Source: Pseudomonadota bacterium | GTDB taxonomy: Bacteria; Pseudomonadota; Gammaproteobacteria; Burkholderiales; Burkholderiaceae_C | Reading direction: 5' to 3' | Assembly (NCBI GenBank): GCA_018241405.1 | Contig: JAFEDY010000030.1 | Span: 1-64,000, forward strand | Length of the DNA: 64,000 nucleotides | In this document: positions 8,458 to 16,519 of the stretch, one piece after another | How positions within the stretch are numbered: the first letter of the stretch is position 1 | How the letters are laid out: each line of letters begins with the position of its first letter | Position numbers and translations under genes: made by a program | The notes under the pieces: generated by a model | What the model saw: only the letters and a program-made list of their open reading frames with translations | The model's database searches: none | What the model was told of the DNA's origin: nothing

Positions 8458-9621
8458 TCAGTCCTTGGCGCCCAGCCAGGCCACGCTGTTGAGGAAGATG
8501 CGTACCAGTTCCATCTGGCGGCGCACGCCGGTCTTGGAGAAGATGGAGCGCAGGTGTGCGCGCGCCGTGTTGCGGCGGATGTTCAGCGCCTCGGCCGCTT
8601 CTTCAAGCGACATGCCGTTGGCCAGCTGAATCGCCAGCATGGTCTCGGCCGGGGTGAGCTGGAAGAGCTGCTGCGCGAGCTTGACGGGCGGCTGTGTTTT
8701 GCCCTCGGAGTCGCGCACGAACACGGCCACCGCCGGGCGCTGCTTGCCCTCGGTCCACTGGTCGGGCGAAATGCTTTGCACCACCACGCCCCAGGCCAGC
8801 TGGCCCGAGGGGCGGCTGATGGACAAGGCCTCGGTCAAAGCCACTTTGGGGCCCGCGTGCTGGTTCAGCGCGTCTTTCACCATGCGCTGCAGCTTGCGGT
8901 TGTCGTTGGCGTAGGTGGCTTCGAGCTGGTTGCCCGCGACGCGCAGGCCGTCCTGCATGTCCAGGATGGACTTGGCCGCGGGATTGCATTCAATGACGTT
9001 GCAGTCCTTGTCCAGCACCACCACGCCCACGAGCAATTGCGCCATGGCCCGGCTGTAGAGCGACAGCACCTTGCGGTCCTGGTGGATGGAAAGGTACAGG
9101 TTGAGTGCGCGCTTGATGTGCGGGATCAGGCGCCGCCCCAGGTCCTTGTCGGCTGCCGAGAAGGGCGGTGCCTGCTCACTGCGCGTCGCGCGAAAGCCGT
9201 AGACCTCGCCCTCGCGTGTGCCGATGTCGGCCGCCATGACGTGATACACATCGTGCGGGGCGCACCAGTCGCGGTAGTAGGCGGAGGCGCGCCAATCGGC
9301 GTCTGCAATCACATCGCCGTTGGTCACCAGGCGGTCGGGCTGCACGCCGGTGAAGGGGCTCACGTTCAGGTTGGGCGTGATGAGCTCCAGCGCGCGCTTG
9401 CCGTCGGTCACCGAGACGATCAACCCAGTGTCGTCTGCCGTTACGGTGCGCACGATCAAGGAAACGTAGTTGCCGTGAAGCTCGTGGCGGATGCACTCCA
9501 GGCAGGCTTCCCATCCATCGGGGTTCAGGGCCGCCTCGTAGAGCTTGTCCAGAATCTGGCTGAACCTGTCCAGGGTGATGGGACCGCTATCTGTGCCGGC
9601 GGGCGGCTGATGGTCTGACAT
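8458..9621 (-). CDS. tesR: LuxR-family transcriptional activator of steroid degradation, TesR-like
   Basis: 387 residues. The C-terminus (about 318-380) is a LuxR/FixJ helix-turn-helix: LTPAETMLAIQLANGMSLEE, then an IRRNTARAHLRSIFSKTGV recognition region. Upstream, about 165-240 looks like a PAS domain (LVGVVVLDKDCNVIECNPAA), and the N-terminal third is a further sensory region without a clear motif. TesR of Comamonas testosteroni is a LuxR-type activator at the end of the tesB-tesR cluster; order and family agree here. It follows the thiolase gene by 76 bases with no visible terminator, so it is probably last in the ipdF-MaoC-thiolase unit, whose promoter carries a perfect palindrome. No strong Shine-Dalgarno. 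The inducing ligand cannot be told from sequence. Confidence 0.85.
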   Translation of the reverse strand: MSDHQPPAGTDSGPITLDRFSQILDKLYEAALNPDGWEACLECIRHELHGNYVSLIVRTVTADDTGLIVSVTDGKRALELITPNLNVSPFTGVQPDRLVTNGDVIADADWRASAYYRDWCAPHDVYHVMAADIGTREGEVYGFRATRSEQAPPFSAADKDLGRRLIPHIKRALNLYLSIHQDRKVLSLYSRAMAQLLVGVVVLDKDCNVIECNPAAKSILDMQDGLRVAGNQLEATYANDNRKLQRMVKDALNQHAGPKVALTEALSISRPSGQLAWGVVVQSISPDQWTEGKQRPAVAVFVRDSEGKTQPPVKLAQQLFQLTPAETMLAIQLANGMSLEEAAEALNIRRNTARAHLRSIFSKTGVRRQMELVRIFLNSVAWLGAKD

Positions 9622-9697
9622 GGGCAGGTGGCAGCAAGCGATGGGGGCGCCAGTTTAACGGCTGGCCCACCCCCTCGGTTGATGGGGGCATGGTGGT

Positions 9698-10912
9698 TTA
9701 CACCAGTTCGAACAGCCCCGCAGCCCCCATGCCCCCGCCAATGCACATGCTGACCACGGCGTAGCGCACGCCGCGCCGGCGGCCTTCCAGCAGCGCGTGG
9801 CCGACCAGGCGCGCGCCCGACATGCCGAAGGGGTGGCCGATGGAGATGGCGCCGCCGTTGACGTTGAGCCTGTCGTCCGGAATGCCCAGCTGGTCGCGCG
9901 AATAGAGCACCTGGCAGGCAAACGCCTCGTTGATCTCCCACAGGCCGATGTCGGCCACGGTCAGGCCGTGGCGCGCCAGCAGCTTGGGGATGGCAAACAC
10001 CGGGCCAATGCCCATTTCATCGGCGCCGCAGCCGGCCACGGCCAGACCCCGGTAGGTGCCCAGCGGGGTGAGGCCACGGCGCTGCGCCTCGGCGCGGCTC
10101 ATGAGCACGCTGGCGCTGGCGCCGTCCGACAACTGCGATGCGTTGCCCGCGGTGATGAACTCACCCTGGGGCACCCACTGGCCGTTCTTCCACACGGGTT
10201 TGAGCGCGGCCAGGCTGTCCAGCGTGGTGCTGGCGCGGTTGCCCTCGTCCTGGGCCAGCGTCACGTCCTCGCGGCCGGTCTCGTTGCCTTCCTTGTCGAA
10301 CAGCAGCTTGCTCGTCGTCAGCGGTACGATTTCGTCGGCAAACAGCCCGGCGGCCTGGGCGGCTGCCACGCGCTGTTGGCTGCGCAGCGAGTATTCGTCC
10401 TGCGCTGCACGCGAGATGTTGTAGCGGCGGCTGACGATCTCGGCCGTCTCGATCATCTGGATATAAGCCGTGGGCATGGCCGCCAGCACCGCCTTGGACT
10501 GCGCGCGGTAGCTGTTCTTGTGCTTGTTCTGCACCAGCGAGATGGATTCCAGGCCGCCGGCCACGGCAATGTCCATCTCGCCCGTCATGATGCCCTTGGC
10601 GGCCGTGGCGATGCTCACCAGGCCCGAGGCGCACATGCGGTCGATCGCCATGCCGCCCACGCTGTCGGGCAGGCCTGCGGTGTAGGTGCACAGGCGGCCC
10701 AGGTTGTAGCCCTGCGAGCCCTGCTGGGCGGCAATGCCGAGGATGACGTCGTCCACGTCTTTGCCGTCCACGCCCGCCTTGGCCAGCGCCGCGCGGATCA
10801 CATGGCCGCCGAGCACGGGCGCCTCGGTGTCGTTGAAGGCGCCGCGGTAGGCCTTGCCGATGGGCGTGCGGGCGGTGGAGACGATGACGGCGTCTTGCGG
10901 GTTCTGGCTCAT
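9698..10912 (-). CDS. Thiolase (acetyl-CoA acetyltransferase family)
   Basis: 404 residues, full length for a degradative thiolase. Catalytic Cys94 sits in [11 protein letters not shown], the active-site His in [11 protein letters not shown] and the second Cys in [10 protein letters not shown]. It thiolyses a 3-oxoacyl-CoA, releasing acetyl- or propionyl-CoA. It follows MaoC hydratase and ipdF in one operon. The likely substrate is the 3-oxo CoA ester from the C/D-ring propionate chain (the step called ScdF in Comamonas), but the sequence does not distinguish this from side-chain thiolysis. It is clearly different from the FadA6-type thiolase at 19106-20263. Confidence 0.85.
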   Translation of the reverse strand: MSQNPQDAVIVSTARTPIGKAYRGAFNDTEAPVLGGHVIRAALAKAGVDGKDVDDVILGIAAQQGSQGYNLGRLCTYTAGLPDSVGGMAIDRMCASGLVSIATAAKGIMTGEMDIAVAGGLESISLVQNKHKNSYRAQSKAVLAAMPTAYIQMIETAEIVSRRYNISRAAQDEYSLRSQQRVAAAQAAGLFADEIVPLTTSKLLFDKEGNETGREDVTLAQDEGNRASTTLDSLAALKPVWKNGQWVPQGEFITAGNASQLSDGASASVLMSRAEAQRRGLTPLGTYRGLAVAGCGADEMGIGPVFAIPKLLARHGLTVADIGLWEINEAFACQVLYSRDQLGIPDDRLNVNGGAISIGHPFGMSGARLVGHALLEGRRRGVRYAVVSMCIGGGMGAAGLFELV

Positions 10913-10936
10913 GGAATGTCTCTTTCTGGAAATGTC

Positions 10937-11395
10937 TTAGAAAAACAGGCGGCTGATGGTGTCCACCACGCAGCCGGGCTTGTCCGATCCTTCGATCTGC
11001 ACGGTGACGCGCACGGTGACCTGCACGCCGTCGCCCTTGACGGGCTCGGCCGCCACCACCAGGCCGTGGCCGCGCACGCGCGCGCCCACGGGCACGGGGG
11101 CGGGGAAGCGCACCTTGTCGCAGCCGTAGTTCACGCCCATCTTCAGCCCCTGGTACTCGACCAGCTGGGGCAGGAACAGGTTGGCCAGCGACAGCGTGAG
11201 GTAGCCGTGGGCGATGGTCTTGCCGAAGGGCCCGTCCTTGGCGCGCTCGGGGTCGACGTGTATCCACTGGTGGTCACCGGTGGCGTCGGCAAAGGTGTTG
11301 ATGCGCTCCTGCGTGATGGCCAGCCAGTCGGTGGTGCCCAGCTCCTGGCCCACGGCGGCCTGCACGGCGGCGGCAGAGTTGAAAACCTGCGCCAT
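10937..11395 (-). CDS. MaoC-family (R)-specific enoyl-CoA hydratase
   Basis: 152 residues, a single hot-dog domain. The hydratase-2 signature is intact: FADATGDHQWIHVDPERA carries the catalytic Asp and His, and FGKTIAHGYLTLSL supplies the following glycine and His. The sequence resembles mycobacterial HtdZ-type proteins as I recall them. It would hydrate a trans-2-enoyl-CoA during beta-oxidation, here plausibly of the C/D-ring propionate chain after the acyl-CoA dehydrogenase step. It starts 3 bases after the ipdF stop and is followed 24 bases later by the thiolase, so the three are co-transcribed. Confidence 0.85.
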   Translation of the reverse strand: MAQVFNSAAAVQAAVGQELGTTDWLAITQERINTFADATGDHQWIHVDPERAKDGPFGKTIAHGYLTLSLANLFLPQLVEYQGLKMGVNYGCDKVRFPAPVPVGARVRGHGLVVAAEPVKGDGVQVTVRVTVQIEGSDKPGCVVDTISRLFF

Positions 11396-11398
11396 GGC

Positions 11399-12184
11399 TT
11401 ACGCCCTCTGCGAGCTGACGGACACCACTTCGCCCGTCATGTACGAGGTGTAGTCGCTGGCCAGCATGATCATCACGTTGGCCACCTCCCAGGGCTCGGC
11501 GCCGCGGCCGAAGGCCTCCTTGGACGAGAGCTCGTTGAGCAGCTCCTCGGAGGCGGATTTCTTCAAAAAGGCGTGGATGGCGATCGACGGCGCCACGGCG
11601 TTGATGCGCACGCCGAACTCGGCCGCCTCCATGGCCGCGCAGCGCGTCAGCGCCATCACGCCGGCCTTGGCGGCGGCGTAATGCGCCTGCTCCACCTGCG
11701 CGCGCCAGCCCAGCACCGAGGCGTTGTTGACGATCACGCCACGACCGCGCGGCTGCATCACCTGCAGCGCGGCGCGTGTCATGCGGAAGGTGCCGGTCAG
11801 CGTCACGTCGATGACCTTGTGCCACTCGTCGTCGGGCATGTCGATCAGGCGGCGGCTGGTGCCCAGGCCGGCGTTGTTGATCAGCACGTCGATGCCGCCC
11901 GTCTTCTGCTCGGCAAAGGCGATCAGCGCATCCACCTGCGCCTGCTGGCTCACGTCGCACAGCTGGCCGTGGATGTCCGAGAGGCCGGTCTTCTCGCGCA
12001 GCAGGGCCACGGCCTCGTTGAGGCGCCGCTCGTGCACGTCGGAGATCACCAGGCTGCGGCAGCCTTCCTCGGCCGCGCGCTGGGCGGCGGAAAAGCCGAT
12101 GCCGGCACCGGCTGCTGCGGTGATCAGGACAGACTTGCCGCGCAGCAGGCCGTGCGCGGGAACATATTCGGGGGAGGGCTTCAT
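11399..12184 (-). CDS. ipdF: IpdF-like SDR dehydrogenase for the C/D-ring hydroxy CoA ester
   Basis: 261 residues. The start was placed at MKPSPEYVPAHG, where family similarity begins. The nucleotide motif is ITAAAGAGIG rather than the usual TGxxxGIG, and NNASVLGWRAQ with YAAAKAG gives the catalytic Ser-Tyr-Lys. Both stretches match Mycobacterium tuberculosis IpdF (Rv3559c) as I remember it. IpdF oxidises the ring-C hydroxyl of the hydroxylated indanone-carboxyl-CoA intermediate; the Comamonas counterpart is called ScdG. It is the first gene of an operon with MaoC, thiolase and probably tesR, and a perfect palindrome lies 57 bases upstream. Confidence 0.85.
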   Translation of the reverse strand: MKPSPEYVPAHGLLRGKSVLITAAAGAGIGFSAAQRAAEEGCRSLVISDVHERRLNEAVALLREKTGLSDIHGQLCDVSQQAQVDALIAFAEQKTGGIDVLINNAGLGTSRRLIDMPDDEWHKVIDVTLTGTFRMTRAALQVMQPRGRGVIVNNASVLGWRAQVEQAHYAAAKAGVMALTRCAAMEAAEFGVRINAVAPSIAIHAFLKKSASEELLNELSSKEAFGRGAEPWEVANVMIMLASDYTSYMTGEVVSVSSQRA

Positions 12185-12241
12185 GGGCGGGGTTCCAGTC
12201 GTTGGTTCTGCCCGCATGGTGAAGGCCGCTCGCCGTGCGTG

Positions 12242-12261
12242 CATCGTCCACTAGGACGATG
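12242..12261. promoter_or_regulatory. 20-bp perfect palindrome (putative TesR box), site C
   Basis: CATCGTCC-ACTA-GGACGATG: both 8-base arms are exact inverted repeats around ACTA. It is the reference copy of the motif, 57 bases upstream of ipdF and 46 bases beyond the SurE-like stop. It probably drives ipdF-MaoC-thiolase-tesR. Confidence 0.75.
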
Positions 12262-12307
12262 GCCGATGCGATCGCCCGTGACGGTGGCGCGTGCGCCATC
12301 GCCCAGG

Positions 12308-13378
12308 CTAAGGCAGGTTCAGTTGCCGCTGCAGCGCCGCTGCGGTTGCGCCGGTCACCTCTGGTGTGGCCTGAACAGGAGACACGGTGATGGCATTGCC
12401 TTGTCCAAGCACGTTGGTCTCGGCCTCGGCTGAGTCGTCCTCCGGCAGGGTGATGCCTGAGGGCAGGGCGCTGCCGCCAGGAGCGATGCTGATGCCTGGA
12501 CGCGCCACCCCTGCGCCATATTTCACGGCGAGCGGGCTCTCGGAGAGCTTCTCGTAGAACACGGGCATGTAGTCGGACGAATAGCCCAGCCGGGTCCAGC
12601 GAAAAGGCAGTGCGCCGCTGCCGCCTTGGGCATGGGCCGGAATGTTCACGTTCAAGCCCAGGCCAATGGGCAGCAGCGGGGCGCCGGGTGGGCGTGCCTG
12701 GGTGGTCAAGGCATTGACCAGTTTGAGCACGACGCCCGCCACCTCGTAGGCATGGTCATCGGCGGGCAGATCGGTGCGCCAATCCACGCGGGAGGACTGG
12801 GCATCGCTCACGGCCAGGGCCGGCATCTGGCGAGCCACCGCATACAGCAGGTTGTTGAAGGTGCCGCTGGACGCATTGATGGCCCCGATGTTGCTGCCCT
12901 CGTTGGGCCCGGAGATGACCAGATCCGGCGGGGCCTGCCACTGCCGGGCTGCCTGTACGTCGATACCGTACAGGCAGGCGGCGACAGGTGAGCCGTTGAC
13001 GTAGAACACGTCGGCGTCCGTCGGATCGGTGCCCACCCCTGGCGTACCGGCCACCAGTCCGAAGGCCTTGGCAGCGCGTTCATGCCCCGAGAGGGGGGAA
13101 ATAGGGCGCAGAAAAGCCAGGGCACCGCCGCTTCCCGACTGGTTGTCCGCTGGTGCCGTCACGATGACCCGATGGCCGGCCGCGGTAAGCGTCTGCTTGA
13201 GTGCCCGTAGGTTTGCCGCTGCCGCGCTGTCGTCATTGCACAGGAGGACGTTGAGTGCCAGGGCGGGTGTGCACAAGGCCAGTCCCATGCACCAGCCGGC
13301 CAGGCGCAGGGCGCCTTGGCGGACGGTCGCGCGGGTAGCTCTGGTTGTGGCGCTGATTGTGGCGTTGGCTTGGATCAT
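12308..13378 (-). CDS. Exported SurE-like protein (survival protein / acid phosphatase fold)
   Basis: 356 residues. An N-terminal hydrophobic segment ending in TPALA (about residue 41) suggests export. It is followed directly by the SurE start LNVLLCNDDSAAAANLRALK, with the metal-binding Asp-Asp pair. PADNQSGSGGA and SGPNEGSNIG are the other conserved SurE blocks. SurE proteins are metal-dependent phosphomonoesterases, usually cytoplasmic and about 250 residues; this one is longer and appears exported. It sits between an acyl-CoA dehydrogenase and the ipdF operon, with AGGAG eight bases before the ATG. Its job in steroid catabolism is unknown; removal of a phosphate ester outside the cytoplasm is a guess. 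Confidence 0.75.
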   Translation of the reverse strand: MIQANATISATTRATRATVRQGALRLAGWCMGLALCTPALALNVLLCNDDSAAAANLRALKQTLTAAGHRVIVTAPADNQSGSGGALAFLRPISPLSGHERAAKAFGLVAGTPGVGTDPTDADVFYVNGSPVAACLYGIDVQAARQWQAPPDLVISGPNEGSNIGAINASSGTFNNLLYAVARQMPALAVSDAQSSRVDWRTDLPADDHAYEVAGVVLKLVNALTTQARPPGAPLLPIGLGLNVNIPAHAQGGSGALPFRWTRLGYSSDYMPVFYEKLSESPLAVKYGAGVARPGISIAPGGSALPSGITLPEDDSAEAETNVLGQGNAITVSPVQATPEVTGATAAALQRQLNLP

Positions 13379-13399
13379 GAACGACTCCTGGCAGGTGGG

Positions 13400-14572
13400 T
13401 CAGCGCGGCATGCCCAGTGCGCGCTCGGCCATCAGGTTGAGTTGTATCTCGTTGCTGCCCGCGTAGATGGTGTCTGCGCGGCTGCCCAGCCACAGCTGGC
13501 GCAGGCCGTCGTTGAGCGGGTTGCCGTCATCCAGGTCGGCCGCGGGGCCCAGTACGTCCATGGCCAGCTCACCCAGGTTGCGGCGCCAGTTGGACCAGGC
13601 GTACTTGGACACGCTGGCCGCGCGCGGGTCGGCCTGCTCGCCGCTGGTGCGCAGGGCGTGGCTGCGCAGCGTGTCCAGGCCCAGCGCGGCCTGGGCGATG
13701 CGCTGGCGCAGCACCGGGTCGCGCGCCGCGCCGTTGGCCTTTGCCACGCGGATCACGTCCTGCAGCTCGGCGCGGAAATGCGCCTGCTGGCCCAGAGTGG
13801 ACGCGCCACGCTCGCAGCCCAGCAGGTACATCGCCACCTGCCAGCCCTGGCCGGGCGCGCCCAGGTGCAGGCTGGCCTCGGTGCGCGCGTCGTCGAAGAA
13901 CACCTCGTTGAACTCGCTGCCGCCGGTGATCTGGCGGATGGGGCGGATCTCCACGCCCGGCTGATCCAGCGGCACGAGCAGGAACACCAGGCCCTTGTGG
14001 CGCGGCTGGCCGCTCTGGCGCTCCTCGCAGCGCGCCAGCACGAAGATCCAGTTGGATTCATGCGCCCAGGAGGTCCAGACCTTCTGCCCGTCTATCACCC
14101 ATTCGCCGCACGCCTCATCGAGCCGTGCGCGCGTGCGCACGCCCGCCAGGTCAGATCCCGCGCCGGGCTCGGAGTAGCCCTGGGCCCAGTAGTCCCGGCC
14201 CGCCAGCACGCCGGGCAGAAAGCGCGCCTTCTGCTCGGGCGTGCCGTGGGCCATGACCGTGGGCGCGAGCAGGGTCTCGCCGATATGGCCTATGCGCCCC
14301 GGGCCGCCGCAGCGCACGTATTCCTCGTGGAAGATGATCTGCTGCGCCAGCGGCAGGGCGCGCCCGCCATGCTCGCTGGGCCAGCCCAGGCCGGTCCAGC
14401 CGCCGCGCGCCAGCTCCTGCTCCCAGCGCTTGGCGAGCTGCGCGTCGTAGTGGGGATCGCCCAGGCCCGCGGCGCCGCGCAGCGGGGCGAACTCGCCGCA
14501 CAGGTGGGCCTGCATCCAGGCCCGCACCTCGGCGCGGAAGGCTTGCTCTTCGGGGGTCTCCATCAGGTTCAT
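13400..14572 (-). CDS. Acyl-CoA dehydrogenase, large-type subunit (FadE family)
   Basis: 390 residues. Conserved blocks are GYSEPGAGSDLA, VINGQKVWTSWA and the C-terminal YAGSNEIQLNLMAERALGMP. The position of the MCAD-type catalytic Glu (YEGT) is Ala here, as in heterotetrameric steroid FadE pairs whose active site is built from two different subunits. Its partner is the shorter dehydrogenase at 14752-15876; they are separated by 179 bases holding a repeat. It would introduce a double bond alpha-beta to the CoA thioester of a steroid-derived acid, reducing ETF. Whether the substrate is a side chain or a C/D-ring fragment cannot be told. Start chosen at MNLMETPEEQAF, with AAGGA upstream. Confidence 0.85.
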   Translation of the reverse strand: MNLMETPEEQAFRAEVRAWMQAHLCGEFAPLRGAAGLGDPHYDAQLAKRWEQELARGGWTGLGWPSEHGGRALPLAQQIIFHEEYVRCGGPGRIGHIGETLLAPTVMAHGTPEQKARFLPGVLAGRDYWAQGYSEPGAGSDLAGVRTRARLDEACGEWVIDGQKVWTSWAHESNWIFVLARCEERQSGQPRHKGLVFLLVPLDQPGVEIRPIRQITGGSEFNEVFFDDARTEASLHLGAPGQGWQVAMYLLGCERGASTLGQQAHFRAELQDVIRVAKANGAARDPVLRQRIAQAALGLDTLRSHALRTSGEQADPRAASVSKYAWSNWRRNLGELAMDVLGPAADLDDGNPLNDGLRQLWLGSRADTIYAGSNEIQLNLMAERALGMPR

Positions 14573-14607
14573 GGCGTCACGTCCTTGGCGGGAAGTTTTG
14601 ATATTGT

Positions 14608-14742
14608 TTTGATAGCTGCCGGCGCTTGCTGGATAAGCGCTATAGGCCAATTTGGCTTGCATGAATGGCTTGCTGGGCGAGGCCGCATTCCATGCCATTT
14701 TTGCCGTTATGGCGCGCACAGCAAGCGCTGGCAGCTATCAAA
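14608..14742. repeat. Inverted pair of Comamonadaceae-type intergenic elements
   Basis: A 24-base arm at 14608-14631 (core GATAGCTGCCGGCGCTTGCT) is repeated in inverse orientation at 14719-14742 with one mismatch, 87 bases apart. Related single copies occur at 33681, 37208 and 53114. It separates two co-directional acyl-CoA dehydrogenase genes. Confidence 0.8.
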
Positions 14743-14751
14743 TGAGTAGTG

Positions 14752-15876
14752 TCAGGCGGCCGCGTCCAAGAGCTGCCGCGCCACCTGCTCGCGCCACCAG
14801 CGCAGCGGCGCCAGGCGCTGGCTGCTGGCCTGGGCACGGCGGAAGAACAGGTGCGGGTCGTATTCCCAGGTAAAGCCCACGCCGCCGTGCAGCTGGATGG
14901 ATTCGCGCGTGCAGTACAGCGCGGCCTCGGTGGCCTCGCTCACGGCATGGGCGGCGGCGCGCAGCAGCGCGTCGGGCGACGGCCGGGTGTCGGCCAGGCA
15001 GGCCGCGCCATAGACGGCCGAGCGCGCCGTCTCCACGGCGACCAGCATCTGGCCCACGCGGTGCTTGACGGCCTGGAAGCTCGCCACGGGCTTCTCGAAC
15101 TGCTGGCGCTCCAGCGTGTAGGCCAGGGACAGATCCAGCGCCTGCTGCGCCACGCCCACCTGCTCGGCCGCCAGCGCCATGGCGGCCACGCAGCGCGTGT
15201 GCGCCAGCAGGGCTTGCAGGGTCTGTCCGTGGGCGATGCGCTGGGTGGCAGTCAGTGCGACTTGCTCGGCGGTGACCAAGCCGTGCAAGCGCGTGGCGTC
15301 CACTGCAGGCTGGGCCGTGCGGGTCAGGCCCGGCGCGTCGGCCGGCACTAGGAACAGCGCCCACTCGCCATCAGTCTGCAGCGCCGGCAGCAGCAGTTGC
15401 TGCGCCACGGAGGCCGAGCCCACCTGCGGCCAGCGGCCCGTGAGCCGCCAGCCGTCGCCCTGCGGCGTGGCCTGGGCGTCGGGCAGCGCGTCCGCCTCTG
15501 GCAGCGCCAGGGCAAAGTGCTGTTCGCCAGTCGCGAGCAACTGCAGCGCGGCGTCGGCCTGTGGTTGTCCGGCCAGCGCAGCCAGGGCCGTGGCGGCCAG
15601 GGCCACGCCGTCGAAGTAGGGCACGCAGGCCAGGCGGCGGCCCAGTTGTTCTTGCAGCAGCGCCAGCTCGACCACGCCCAGGCCCAGGCCCCCCTGGGCC
15701 TCGGGCGTATGGATGCCGCACCAGCCCAGTTCGGCAAGTCCCCGCCACAGGGACTCATCCCAGCCGCCTGCTTGGGCCGTCACGCTGCGCACGCGCTCGC
15801 TGGCACTGTGCGCGGCGAGGAATTCGGCGGCGCTGTCGACGATCAGGCGCTGTTCTTCGTTCAGATTCAAATCCAT
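14752..15876 (-). CDS. Acyl-CoA dehydrogenase, short-type subunit (FadE family)
   Basis: 374 residues, starting at MDLNLNEEQRLI; longer in-frame starts run through an intergenic repeat and are unlikely. The C-terminal half has YTLERQQFEKPVASFQAVKH and ESIQLHGGVGFTWEYDPHLF, the signature of the divergent small subunits of alpha2beta2 steroid acyl-CoA dehydrogenases. It lacks the classic C-terminal GTSEIQ element, consistent with an obligate partner, most likely the product of 13400-14572. The VOC gene precedes it in the same direction with a GC-rich hairpin between them. Confidence 0.85.
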   Translation of the reverse strand: MDLNLNEEQRLIVDSAAEFLAAHSASERVRSVTAQAGGWDESLWRGLAELGWCGIHTPEAQGGLGLGVVELALLQEQLGRRLACVPYFDGVALAATALAALAGQPQADAALQLLATGEQHFALALPEADALPDAQATPQGDGWRLTGRWPQVGSASVAQQLLLPALQTDGEWALFLVPADAPGLTRTAQPAVDATRLHGLVTAEQVALTATQRIAHGQTLQALLAHTRCVAAMALAAEQVGVAQQALDLSLAYTLERQQFEKPVASFQAVKHRVGQMLVAVETARSAVYGAACLADTRPSPDALLRAAAHAVSEATEAALYCTRESIQLHGGVGFTWEYDPHLFFRRAQASSQRLAPLRWWREQVARQLLDAAA

Positions 15877-15899
15877 GGCATGGCTCTGTTTTTTGCTCG

Positions 15900-15916
15900 T
15901 TCCCCCTCTGGGGGAA
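15900..15916. repeat. GC-rich intergenic hairpin
   Basis: TTCCCCC-TCT-GGGGGAA, followed by a G-rich tail. One of a family of C-run/G-run hairpins scattered between genes in this window. No T-run, so termination is not indicated. Confidence 0.7.
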
Positions 15917-15992
15917 AGGTGGGATGGGGGCTCGCGTGGCGCAGGGGTTGCGGTTGGCCCCAATGTTGTGCAGTCCCTGCGAAGCTTGGTCT

Positions 15993-16445
15993 CTACCCCT
16001 TCTTCGCCTCGAATTGACCGAGCGTGATTCCATATCCACACTGCGCGCCAGTGTTGAGGAAGTACTCCTTGTAGCGAGTGAAGAGTCCATCGAGGTGCCG
16101 GTCTATCTCCTCTTGCGTGTAGTCGACGGCGTTAATCGTCTGAATGCCCAGTCCCTTTGCCCGCGCAAGGCCCTCATCGGCGTCGTCTACGTGGAATACG
16201 ACGTTGAGAAGGCATTCACCCCGTCCATCGAGTAGCGGTGTCAGGACGCATTCACGCTCTTTCCCGGGTATGGGCGCACAGAGTTCGATGCCTGCGTTCC
16301 AGCTGATCGCGACTTGAATCCCGAAGGGCTCGCCTGTCCAGTTCGCTTCGTGAAAGCGCGCGCCGAGCAGATCGGCGTAGTAGCTCTTCGCCTTCTGGAG
16401 ATCGCGCACTGCCAAGATGATCCGATTAACGCCTCTTACCGCCAT
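15993..16445 (-). CDS. VOC (glyoxalase/bleomycin-resistance fold) protein
   Basis: 150 residues. It begins VNRIILAVRDLQKAKSYYAD, the usual betaalphabetabetabeta start of VOC proteins, and VVFHVDDADEGLARAKGLG marks the second module. VOC proteins are metal-dependent isomerases, epimerases, lyases or binding proteins; this one has no diagnostic set of ligands that I can assign. An epimerase acting on a steroid-derived CoA ester is possible. It sits inside the steroid operon between an SDR and an acyl-CoA dehydrogenase, flanked by GC-rich hairpins. Its codon use looks a little less G+C-biased than its neighbours, so it may be a later insertion. Confidence 0.7.
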   Translation of the reverse strand: MAVRGVNRIILAVRDLQKAKSYYADLLGARFHEANWTGEPFGIQVAISWNAGIELCAPIPGKERECVLTPLLDGRGECLLNVVFHVDDADEGLARAKGLGIQTINAVDYTQEEIDRHLDGLFTRYKEYFLNTGAQCGYGITLGQFEAKKG

Positions 16446-16487
16446 GAAAGTCTCCCATTTTTCTCAGTGTGACCTTTCACTGACCAA

Positions 16488-16508
16488 CCCTCCCCCAGAG
16501 GAGGAGGG
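16488..16508. repeat. GC-rich intergenic hairpin
   Basis: CCCTCC (16488-16493) pairs with GGAGGG (16503-16508). Same family as the other C/G-run hairpins, lying between the SDR and VOC genes. Confidence 0.55.
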
Positions 16509-16519
16509 TGAAAACCAGC

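Noticed and set aside
8032..9618. Plus-strand open frame of 528 codons over DUF1329 and tesR
   Set aside because: Runs through a strong terminator and antisense to tesR; no domain recognisable.
9797..12433. Plus-strand open frame of 878 codons across thiolase, MaoC and ipdF
   Set aside because: Antisense shadow of well-supported minus-strand genes in G+C-rich DNA; His/Gly/Ala-rich translation without motifs.
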